From assembly GCA_034437455.1 (NCBI GenBank), contig DAOTUB010000226.1, positions 1 to 15,664 on the forward strand: a DNA stretch of 15,664 nt, given 5' to 3'. The translations under genes and the position numbers were made by a program. This DNA comes from DAOTUB01 sp034437455. GTDB lineage: Bacteria > Chloroflexota > Anaerolineae > B4-G1. Each line of letters starts with the position of its first letter. The stretch's first letter is position 1. The notes below the pieces were generated by a model. It was not told the origin of the DNA. It worked only from the letters and a program-made list of their open reading frames with translations, and made no database searches. This document shows, piece after piece, positions 6,257 to 12,416 of this stretch.

Positions 6257-7687
6257 ATGAAACAGCTAGGCCTGGTTGGACTGATTGTATTGACCACGTG
6301 GATCGCCCTGATCGTGGGGGTGCGCGCCGAGTCTGGCGTCACACCCACGCCGGACCAGATCACCGTCGCGGGAGAGCGGGGGGCGGTCGAGGCCCGTACC
6401 CTGCTCCTACAGGCCACCGACCCGATCACTGGCCTGCGTGTCATCTCCCTCGACCTCCAGCGCGCCGACGGGGCGACGGTGCTCCCCGCCGGCGCGATTC
6501 GGGCCGCGCTCCCTGCCGACGAGATCGCGGCCGGCAGCCTGCTCACCATCCCACTGACCATCGACCTGCACGACGTGCCCAGCGGCGAGTTCCAGGGCCG
6601 CCTGCTGGTGCATTATCACGCTGGCGCGCTGACCGTCCCGCTGACCGTCACCGTCAAGGACCCGTGGTGGCTGCCGCTCCCGGTGTTGTTCGTTGGGGTG
6701 GGATTGGGCGTGGTGGTCTCACGCTACCGCGCCCAGGGCCGCCCGCGCGACCAGGTGTTGATGCGCGTGGGCCAGCTCCGCGCCCAGATGCGCGGCGACG
6801 CCGATCTGGTCGAGCCGTTCCAGGCCCGGATCGAGGCTCACCTGGTAGACGTGGAATCGGGGCTGCAAGCCGAAAACTGGGAAGGGGCGCGAGCGGCTGT
6901 GGAGAGGGCCGAGGCGGTCTGGACCCGCTGGCGCAAGGGGCGGGAGGACTGGCTGGCCCAGTTCGCCTACTATGCCGAGCTAGTCGAGAGTCTCCAGGAA
7001 GAGCCGGACGCGCCGTACATCCAGGCGGTGCGGCGGGTGCTGGAGGACACGCGGCGCGAGGCCCCCGAGATGGAGGGGCCGCCCAAGCTGCGGAAGCGGC
7101 TGGACGCGGTCGCCCGGCAGATCAACCGGTACCGCCGGCTGGAATCCCAGTTGGACGAGCTGAACGCGCTCCGCAACCGGCTGCCGGCCGAGCAGACCGA
7201 GCAAGCCGAGCAGTGGCGGGTCAAGACGCTGGGCTTCCAGCGCCGCCTGCACGACCTGGACCCCAACGATGAGGCGGCCTACGGAACATTGCAGAAGGAG
7301 GTCGAGGAGGCGATCAGCGAACTGGGCCAGCAGATCGCGCAGGCGGACCGGTTGGAGTCCGCCGTCACCTTTTCCAAAGGCGGGCGGGATCTGGGCGCTG
7401 TCGTGCGCCATCTGTTCGCGCCGCCGCCAGCGGCCCGCGAGATCACCGAGGAGGCGACGACCGGCGCAGCCCGCCGTCTGCGGTGCTTCACCTGGGCCAG
7501 TTACGGGATCGTGGTAGCGCTGCTGGCTGGGGCCGGGTTTGGCGAGTTGTACGTGGCCAACGGGACTTTTGGGGCGAATGCCTGGGGCGATTACTTTGCA
7601 CTGCTGGCCTGGGGCTTTGGCGCCGAGGCCACCCGCGCCGCCGTCACCGAGGTGGTGCGTGGGTGGGGTCTGCCGGGGCTGGAGTGA
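6257..7687 (+). CDS. Membrane-anchored protein: signal segment, extracytoplasmic beta domain, cytoplasmic coiled coil
   Basis: A 476-residue protein I cannot assign to a family. Residues 1-25 look like a signal peptide (LVGLIVLTTWIALIVGV, then RAES). Residues 30-134 are strand-rich and Ig-like, ending VPLTVTVKD. A membrane helix follows at about 138-155 (PLPVLFVGVGLGVVVS), with an Arg-rich positive stretch after it that places the next part in the cytoplasm. Residues 165-375 are highly charged helices, probably coiled coil. Two more hydrophobic segments lie at about 412-430 and 443-460. It follows the membrane ATPase by 30 bp with a strong GAGGAGGAG at 6243-6254, so the two are probably made together. 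It could carry an envelope signal to the cytoplasmic ATPases or anchor them. Both ideas are inference. Confidence 0.75.
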   Translation: MKQLGLVGLIVLTTWIALIVGVRAESGVTPTPDQITVAGERGAVEARTLLLQATDPITGLRVISLDLQRADGATVLPAGAIRAALPADEIAAGSLLTIPLTIDLHDVPSGEFQGRLLVHYHAGALTVPLTVTVKDPWWLPLPVLFVGVGLGVVVSRYRAQGRPRDQVLMRVGQLRAQMRGDADLVEPFQARIEAHLVDVESGLQAENWEGARAAVERAEAVWTRWRKGREDWLAQFAYYAELVESLQEEPDAPYIQAVRRVLEDTRREAPEMEGPPKLRKRLDAVARQINRYRRLESQLDELNALRNRLPAEQTEQAEQWRVKTLGFQRRLHDLDPNDEAAYGTLQKEVEEAISELGQQIAQADRLESAVTFSKGGRDLGAVVRHLFAPPPAAREITEEATTGAARRLRCFTWASYGIVVALLAGAGFGELYVANGTFGANAWGDYFALLAWGFGAEATRAAVTEVVRGWGLPGLE

Positions 7688-7728
7688 GTGAATAGATAGA
7701 GTAGACGTGACACTGATACGCTGTAGAT

Positions 7729-7733
7729 GGAGG
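7729..7733 (+). promoter_or_regulatory. Shine-Dalgarno that sets the start of the small adapter gene
   Basis: GGAGG lies 5 bases before the ATG at 7739. The earlier in-frame ATG at 7727 overlaps this site and has no Shine-Dalgarno of its own, so the shorter reading is preferred. Confidence 0.7.
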
Positions 7734-7738
7734 CACCA

Positions 7739-8137
7739 ATGGAAGACTGTAAAGACTTGGATCGCGCGCTGGCGATGGCCCGCCGTGCGCTGACAATCCT
7801 GGAGGAGCAAGCCGCGGGATTCGGCGCGCTGCACGTCCCGGCGCACTTGAAGATCGAATTGGAGGAAAAGCGCCGCCAGGTGGCTGAACTGGAAGCCAAG
7901 ATGAACCAGACTCTCGTCGCCGCATCGCCCGTCGCCGAGCCAGTGGCTACTGCGACCTTGCGGCAGATGCTCCAGCGGCTGGACGACGTAGAACTCGACG
8001 CACTCTGCCTCGATCACTTCCCCGCCGTCTACGACCGCTTCAGCCGGGGGCTGCGAAGGGATGAAAAGATCAACTTGCTGCTCAATCACTGCCGGCGGAA
8101 TCCTGAGGACGCTGCCCGGTTGACTAAGTTGCTATAG
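7739..8137 (+). CDS. Small adapter: shared helical module plus C-terminal death-like (effector-associated) domain
   Basis: A 132-residue protein. Residues 8-55 are the shared adapter module (RRALTILEEQAAGF, HLKIELEEKRRQVAELE). A Pro/Ala/Val linker (about 56-72) leads to a compact helical domain at 73-132 with the landmarks LRQMLQRLDDVELDALC, FPAVYDRF and KINLLLNHCRR. That pattern resembles the small effector-associated, death-like domains that bring bacterial effectors and NTPases together. I do not assign a subfamily number. There is no enzymatic motif. Having one module in common with the caspase and the DUF4062 protein plus a different interaction domain, it is well suited to bridge partners. 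It is the last gene of the GC-rich block and lies 51 bp after the membrane-anchored protein. The start is chosen at 7739 because of the GGAGG at 7729. An ATG at 7727 would add four residues. Confidence 0.82.
   Translation: MEDCKDLDRALAMARRALTILEEQAAGFGALHVPAHLKIELEEKRRQVAELEAKMNQTLVAASPVAEPVATATLRQMLQRLDDVELDALCLDHFPAVYDRFSRGLRRDEKINLLLNHCRRNPEDAARLTKLL
7775..7903 (+). other. Shared adapter module, copy in small adapter
   Basis: Codons 13-55 of the small adapter match the modules in the caspase (1031-1162) and DUF4062 (9622-9753) proteins. It differs from both in the loop, with FGALHV where they have YTHLTI. Confidence 0.85.
7853..7893 (+). repeat. 41-bp conserved DNA block, copy 2 of 3
   Basis: 39 of 41 bases match 9703-9743 and 38 of 41 match 1112-1152. 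The stretch 7868-7895 is identical to 9718-9745 without interruption over 28 bases. Confidence 0.88.
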
Positions 8138-8142
8138 ATTTC

Positions 8143-8169
8143 TGTGGAAAAAGTGTGGGCAAAGTGTGG
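8143..8169 (+). promoter_or_regulatory. Three TGTGG direct repeats with 11-bp period: candidate operator for a PhoB/OmpR-type regulator
   Basis: TGTGG occurs at 8143-8147, 8154-8158 and 8165-8169, exactly 11 bases apart. The last two copies extend to AAAGTGTGG. They end 10 bases before the -35 element at 8180. PhoB/OmpR-type winged helices are known to bind tandem direct repeats with about an 11-bp period just upstream of, or overlapping, -35. A protein with such a domain is encoded by the second gene of the downstream operon. Binding is inference. Confidence 0.6.
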
Positions 8170-8179
8170 AGTTTACCTA

Positions 8180-8208
8180 TTGACTTGTGTAGCCTCATCT
8201 GTCATAAT
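8180..8208 (+). promoter_or_regulatory. Sigma-70-type promoter of the HAD-DUF4062-STAND operon
   Basis: TTGACT at 8180-8185 and CATAAT at 8203-8208 are separated by 17 bases. Each hexamer has one mismatch to consensus. Transcription would start near 8215, just before the Shine-Dalgarno-like AAGGAGAG at 8228-8235. This is the strongest promoter I can see in the window, and it coincides with the drop in GC content. Confidence 0.72.
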
Positions 8209-8263
8209 AAGAAGCACCAGAACGTCCAAGGAGAGTTTTTTGCTTGTTGACTGTGAGGAAGAG

Positions 8264-8953
8264 ATGATTATTCGTATGGTGTTTTTTGATCTGGGCGACA
8301 CGTTAGTAGCAATCAAGCCTGATGTGTATGCTGATTTGGCACAAGAGATAACTTTGACGAATGGGCGATTTATCGGCCCCAGCGACCTTGAACGAGCTAT
8401 AAAAGACGAGTGGGTCTTTAGAAATGGCGAGGATATTGGATGGGTGACCACAGAAGAGAGCGAAAAGCGTTATTGGCAAAGGTTTTATTACAACGTCCTG
8501 CAGCGGTTGAATGTGGGGGCTGCGCCGCCAACATTGCTCGATCTGTTCTCCCAAAGGGCTGCCGATCCGCGTTCGTTTACGTGTTTCGATGACGTTGTCG
8601 GTGTTTTAGAGGCGCTTCAGCAAAGGGAGATCGGAATTGGGCTGATCTCGAACGCATTCCCATCGGCGAGATGCATTTTGGATGACCTGAATCTGACACA
8701 CTGGTTTGAACCGTTGGTGTTGTCGTATGAACACCCCAATACCAAACCTAAACCTGATCCTGATATTTACAACTATGCGCTACACTGCGCCGATATTCTA
8801 CCCGAGCAAGCCGTATTTGTGGATGACAGACGCAAGTTTGTGCAGGGGGCCAAAACCGTCGGTATGGTAGCCAGGTTGATAGATCGTGAAAATAGCTACG
8901 GGAGTAGTCCAAATAGAATTTTGGGATTGAAAGAATTATTGGAAATGTTTTGA
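8264..8953 (+). CDS. HAD-family hydrolase
   Basis: A 229-residue haloacid dehalogenase-like hydrolase, probably a cytoplasmic phosphatase of unknown substrate. Motif I is FFDLGDTL with nucleophile Asp9; the usual second acidic residue two positions on is Gly11. Motif II is LISN (Ser129), motif III is KPKPDP (Lys163), and motif IV is VFVDD (Asp187/Asp188). The helical cap lies at about 20-105. The frame is open back to 8144, but that region holds the promoter, so initiation must be later. ATG 8264 (AGGA at 8256-8259) gives a normal HAD N-terminus. TTG 8240, with the better-placed AAGGAGAG at 8228-8235, would add eight residues. It is the first gene of the operon, 20 bp before the DUF4062 gene. 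Loss of the second Asp occurs in some active HAD enzymes, so activity is not excluded. Confidence 0.85.
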   Translation: MIIRMVFFDLGDTLVAIKPDVYADLAQEITLTNGRFIGPSDLERAIKDEWVFRNGEDIGWVTTEESEKRYWQRFYYNVLQRLNVGAAPPTLLDLFSQRAADPRSFTCFDDVVGVLEALQQREIGIGLISNAFPSARCILDDLNLTHWFEPLVLSYEHPNTKPKPDPDIYNYALHCADILPEQAVFVDDRRKFVQGAKTVGMVARLIDRENSYGSSPNRILGLKELLEMF

Positions 8954-8963
8954 ACTTTTCAAT

Positions 8964-8968
8964 AGGAG
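8964..8968 (+). promoter_or_regulatory. Shine-Dalgarno that sets the start of the DUF4062 gene
   Basis: AGGAG lies 5 bases before the ATG at 8974. The frame is open from a TTG at 8950, but that codon lies inside the end of the HAD gene and has no suitable Shine-Dalgarno. Confidence 0.75.
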
Positions 8969-8973
8969 TCGAT

Positions 8974-11148
8974 ATGCTTCAAGAGAGCCTCAGAGTCTAT
9001 AAAGTCTTTATCGCTTCGCCAAGTGATGTTGCTGGGGAACGCAAAATCGCTTTTGATGTAGTAGATGAACTGAACTCGGTTTACGAGAGGCAGGGGAAGG
9101 ATTATCGGCTAGAAGTTCGTGCGTGGGAGAACCACAGTCATCCAGATCTAGGGCTACCCCAAGCAGTCATTAAAAACCAAATCTCTATCGAAGAATGTGA
9201 TATATTCATCGGTGTGTTCTGGAAACGCTTTGGCACACCGCCTGGAAGCATGCGTCCTAGTGATGGTAGGCCATATCTTTCAGGCACCGAAGAGGAAATA
9301 GACACAGCAATTACAGCACGTAAGACAAGCTCCAATCAGCGACCAGTTATTATGCTGTATCGAAAGTTAGATCAAACCCCTAACCTTGGAAATGATGAGG
9401 ATTACGTTCAATATGCCAAAGTCATTGAATTCTTCCGCCAGTGCCAACCAGGTGGAGAGCATCCGGCATTGGTTGGGGAGTTTGAAGAAAATCAATTCTA
9501 TGATTTACTGAAACGGCATTTACTACAAGTCATGAAAGACTTTGAGCCATCTCAGCCTCAGCCAATTCCATCAGCTACGCAACATGATGTTACGTCTCCG
9601 GGGAAAGAATATGTAGCTCTGGACCGTGCTCGCCGCGTCTTGGAGATCCTAGAGGAGAAAGCGGCAGGGTACACTCATCTCACTATCCCTGCACATCTCC
9701 AAATCGAATTGGAAGAGAAGCGCCGCCAGGTGGCTGAACTGGAAGATCGGTTGGCAAAGAACTTCACTTCCGTTGAGAATTCTTGGTTTGATCGTATTGG
9801 CTTACGTGGAAACCCTTTTGAATATCCAACGGCTGAACTGGATGCAAAACTTTTTTCTTGTCTAATACAGCCGCAATTTTTACGCCCTGTGGAGAGACAG
9901 ATTCGTGGCGATGGGGATGTGAGCAGTTGGATAGTTTTTGCCAACAAGGGTTATGGAAAAACTACCCTGTGCCAAATGATAGCTCAGGATCATTATCCAG
10001 CGGAGACAAAAGATGATGTTCTGTGCATTGTGTATGACTTGGATGCTTTAGGAAAAGTTGTTGCCCACGCGGGTAATTCACTTGAAGCTCTAGAGCCGCT
10101 TCACTACGTCAAAGTGTTGCAAGAATTGCTCTTGCATAGTGTTAAGAATGCCCCAGAACATTATGATGCCTTTAGCGAATGTATCTCATCTTCTAGTCTA
10201 CAGAAACCGCATCCTCAAAACGTCAATGCGCGTCATGAATTCAAAGCTTTAGCAGAAATTATTTGTCAACAGGGATTCAGATACCTGTTGTGCTTGTTGG
10301 ACCAAGTAGATGAGGTTCTTGTTGTTGAAGCACAACCTGAAAAAATGGTAAGATTGCTCAAGCCGTTGATGCGCTTGAGCTTGCAGGCAACGCCAGGTGT
10401 TGCCTTCCGTTATTTTCTTCCCAAAAGTTTGGAAACATTGATGCAAGAGCAGCATGGCGTTTTCCGTCTAGATCGCTACAAAGTCATTCGTGCAGAGTGG
10501 ATTGAAGAGGATTTGCAGCGGCTCGTTGAACAAAGGTTATCCGCATTCTCAACACATCCGCTAAATCCGCTCAATTTCTTAGGACAGTTATGTGAGCCAA
10601 GCGGTAATTTTGGGGAACCCATTGATCAGGCGTTGATTCGCTTGGCGGAGGGCAGTCCCCGGGCAACAGTATGGCTGGCGAATCGTTTAATCGAGTTTCA
10701 CTGTCGTGCAGAGGACCCGCCACGTTTTATCCAGTCGACGACCTGGGAACAGGTGCAAGCAGCATGGTGGGCATCGGGACGGAATCAGCTATTCGGCTCG
10801 CTGACTCAAAGCAAGGGCTTTACACTGCAGGGAGGGCGCATTTACTTTCAGGGCTACGAGATCGTCCTTTCCAAGAAGTACGATGCGCTGCTGCGCTGCC
10901 TGATACGCAAGGGAGGCGGTATCTGCTCTAAAGCAGAGCTGATACGCGCGGCGTGGCCCGATGATGACCTAGAAGGGGTAAGTAATCAAGCTTTAGCAGA
11001 AGCCATCCGTCGGATGAAATTAGAGCTTAAAGAGCTTGATTGTGATCCTGGGTGGATTACTTCTGTGAGAAGACGGGGATACCGCTTGCAGGAGCCAAGA
11101 GATACCGAGAGAGATACGGCAGATTCCAAGTCGGAGGGAGATGTATGA
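8974..11148 (+). CDS. DUF4062 / shared adapter / P-loop ATPase / OmpR-type winged-helix protein
   Basis: A 724-residue four-part protein. Residues 8-130 match DUF4062, a TIR-like family: YKVFIASPSDVAGERK, then WENHSHPDLG-x-PQAVI, DIFIGVFWKRFGTP and SGTEEEID. Residues 217-260 are the shared adapter module. Residues 272-540 are a P-loop NTPase with Walker A ANKGYGKTT (323-331) and Walker B YLLCLLDQVDE (437-447, Asp443). Residues 620-707 are a PhoB/OmpR-type winged helix, with KYDALLRCLIRKGG, SKAELIRAAWPD and the C-terminal hairpin WITSVRRRGYRL. An N-terminal signalling or effector-like domain plus an ATPase switch on a DNA-binding tail suggests a sensor that also controls transcription, perhaps of its own operon through the 11-bp repeats at 8143-8169. 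The ATG at 8974 is set by AGGAG at 8964. The gene is AT-rich except for the adapter module. Confidence 0.88.
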   Translation: MLQESLRVYKVFIASPSDVAGERKIAFDVVDELNSVYERQGKDYRLEVRAWENHSHPDLGLPQAVIKNQISIEECDIFIGVFWKRFGTPPGSMRPSDGRPYLSGTEEEIDTAITARKTSSNQRPVIMLYRKLDQTPNLGNDEDYVQYAKVIEFFRQCQPGGEHPALVGEFEENQFYDLLKRHLLQVMKDFEPSQPQPIPSATQHDVTSPGKEYVALDRARRVLEILEEKAAGYTHLTIPAHLQIELEEKRRQVAELEDRLAKNFTSVENSWFDRIGLRGNPFEYPTAELDAKLFSCLIQPQFLRPVERQIRGDGDVSSWIVFANKGYGKTTLCQMIAQDHYPAETKDDVLCIVYDLDALGKVVAHAGNSLEALEPLHYVKVLQELLLHSVKNAPEHYDAFSECISSSSLQKPHPQNVNARHEFKALAEIICQQGFRYLLCLLDQVDEVLVVEAQPEKMVRLLKPLMRLSLQATPGVAFRYFLPKSLETLMQEQHGVFRLDRYKVIRAEWIEEDLQRLVEQRLSAFSTHPLNPLNFLGQLCEPSGNFGEPIDQALIRLAEGSPRATVWLANRLIEFHCRAEDPPRFIQSTTWEQVQAAWWASGRNQLFGSLTQSKGFTLQGGRIYFQGYEIVLSKKYDALLRCLIRKGGGICSKAELIRAAWPDDDLEGVSNQALAEAIRRMKLELKELDCDPGWITSVRRRGYRLQEPRDTERDTADSKSEGDV
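9622..9753 (+). other. Shared adapter module, copy in DUF4062 protein
   Basis: Codons 217-260 encode RARRVLEILEEKAAGYTHLT, then IPAHLQIELEEKRRQVAELE, nearly the same as the caspase copy (RARRALAILEEQ-type). The DNA here is clearly GC-richer than the AT-rich gene around it. Confidence 0.87.
9703..9743 (+). repeat. 41-bp conserved DNA block, copy 3 of 3
   Basis: Differs from 7853-7893 at only two bases and from 1112-1152 at three, all silent. It lies in an otherwise AT-rich gene, which makes gene conversion or recent module transfer plausible. Confidence 0.88.
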
Positions 11149-12416
11149 TGAACCGACCAAGCAATTATTCCGATATGAATGGTGGCAATCCTTGGGCCAA
11201 ATTGGTAACGCTGTGCCAGAAACTGCTTGACGCATTACCCGGACATTCAGAGCCAGCGCTGCTAACCCTTTGGACCTATCGGGGCGGGGGAAAAACCACC
11301 TTTTTGCACAGTTTGTCAACCGCGCTTGCCGCTCCGGAGGTAGCGGTTGTAGGCCTATGGGATGTGGCGGCTATGGAAGTCGACCGTACGATACAGGAAA
11401 TCTTGCACGCGGTAGAAGCATCTTCTAGAGACAAGAAAGTGATTCTATTGGACAACCTGGACGCTTCACTCCGTCTGAATGATGGACAGGGTTTTTTTGA
11501 ACTTGAACAAGAACTTGTCCTCGAACTGCTGGAAAGACCGGATGTTCTGTTGATAACGACGAGTCAAATCCCGATTACCACACAATGGCGCGAGTACAAT
11601 GTGCGCATCCGCCAGGAAAACCGCCTCATCCCCCCATTAAGGGAGGAGCAAATCGCACAGATTGAAGAAGCGATGTCGTCGAATACGAGTCAACTCTTAG
11701 CGCGCAGCCGAGGTTACCCGCAAGTGCTTGCCTGGTTAAAACAAGAGCCTTGCTTATCGGAAGTGGAATTGGCACAACGGGTCACCGATTACTTTTTAGC
11801 CGGGTTACCGGATCAAACCCGAGAATTGGCCCTTGTCGCCAGTCTTTTACCCTTGTTTGACATCGCTGTGTTACGTGATTTGTTGACAGCAGCATTGAAA
11901 GCGGCAAAGAGCGATGGAGAGCAGGAAGGATTCTATGCCGACTATGTAGATCACATCCGTGAGTTGATCGGTACCGGTTTAGTGGCTTGGGATATGCAGG
12001 TGGGGGCGTATCGCTTCTGTAACGCGGCTGTGCGCCGTTTGTTAGCCCAAAGTTTGCAGGCTCTGAGACCGAATGATTTCAAGCACATCCATCAAGTCGC
12101 TGCACAGTACTACCAGGAAGAATCGCGCCGCGCCGGTTATCTTCACTACACATTGGTCAGCGCAATCTATCACATAGCCCAGGCGCAGTATATTGTCGAT
12201 CCGGCAACCGTTGGAGACCATTGCCTAAGGTGGGTGCGCAACAATCTGGAGACGTGGATGGGCGCGGATTGGGCCGTCGTCTTAGATGCCTGGCGAAGGA
12301 CATCCGGCGACGAGGCAGTAAGGAAAGAGTTACGCATATTGCTCGGCGACGAAACCATTGACGAAATCACGCAGTTGTTGGAAGGAGCCAAACAAGCGAT
12401 GGAGGTACTCCAATGA
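11145..12416 (+). CDS. Compact STAND-like P-loop ATPase
   Basis: A 423-residue ATPase with no recognised effector or sensor domain. Walker A is TYRGGGKTTF (44-53), Walker B is KVILLDNLD (98-106, Asp103), and LLITTSQ at 135-141 resembles a sensor-1 strand. GYP at 190-192 resembles the GxP motif of STAND ATPases, and a winged-helix-like part follows at about 220-305. The C-terminal 110 residues are helical. The ATG overlaps the TGA of the DUF4062 gene (ATGA at 11145-11148), with GGAGGGAG at 11133-11140. A second ATG at 11148 is equally possible. The frame is open back to 11052, but that would overlap the preceding gene by about 97 bases without a Shine-Dalgarno. The coupling argues for a fixed stoichiometry with its neighbours. 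Its exact role is unknown. Confidence 0.82.
   Translation: MMNRPSNYSDMNGGNPWAKLVTLCQKLLDALPGHSEPALLTLWTYRGGGKTTFLHSLSTALAAPEVAVVGLWDVAAMEVDRTIQEILHAVEASSRDKKVILLDNLDASLRLNDGQGFFELEQELVLELLERPDVLLITTSQIPITTQWREYNVRIRQENRLIPPLREEQIAQIEEAMSSNTSQLLARSRGYPQVLAWLKQEPCLSEVELAQRVTDYFLAGLPDQTRELALVASLLPLFDIAVLRDLLTAALKAAKSDGEQEGFYADYVDHIRELIGTGLVAWDMQVGAYRFCNAAVRRLLAQSLQALRPNDFKHIHQVAAQYYQEESRRAGYLHYTLVSAIYHIAQAQYIVDPATVGDHCLRWVRNNLETWMGADWAVVLDAWRRTSGDEAVRKELRILLGDETIDEITQLLEGAKQAMEVLQ

Noticed and set aside
6980..8089. Open minus-strand frame of about 370 codons spanning two sense genes
   Set aside because: It crosses the junction between two well-supported + strand genes, including the shared adapter module, and shows no recognisable domain.
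8144..8263. N-terminal extension of the HAD protein from a GTG at 8144
   Set aside because: This stretch contains the TGTGG repeats and the promoter, and the GTG has no Shine-Dalgarno. The HAD fold begins at about 8270.
11052..11144. N-terminal extension of the compact ATPase from the ATG at 11052
   Set aside because: It lies wholly inside the winged-helix coding region of the DUF4062 gene. The ATGA overlap at 11145 with GGAGGGAG upstream is a far better start.
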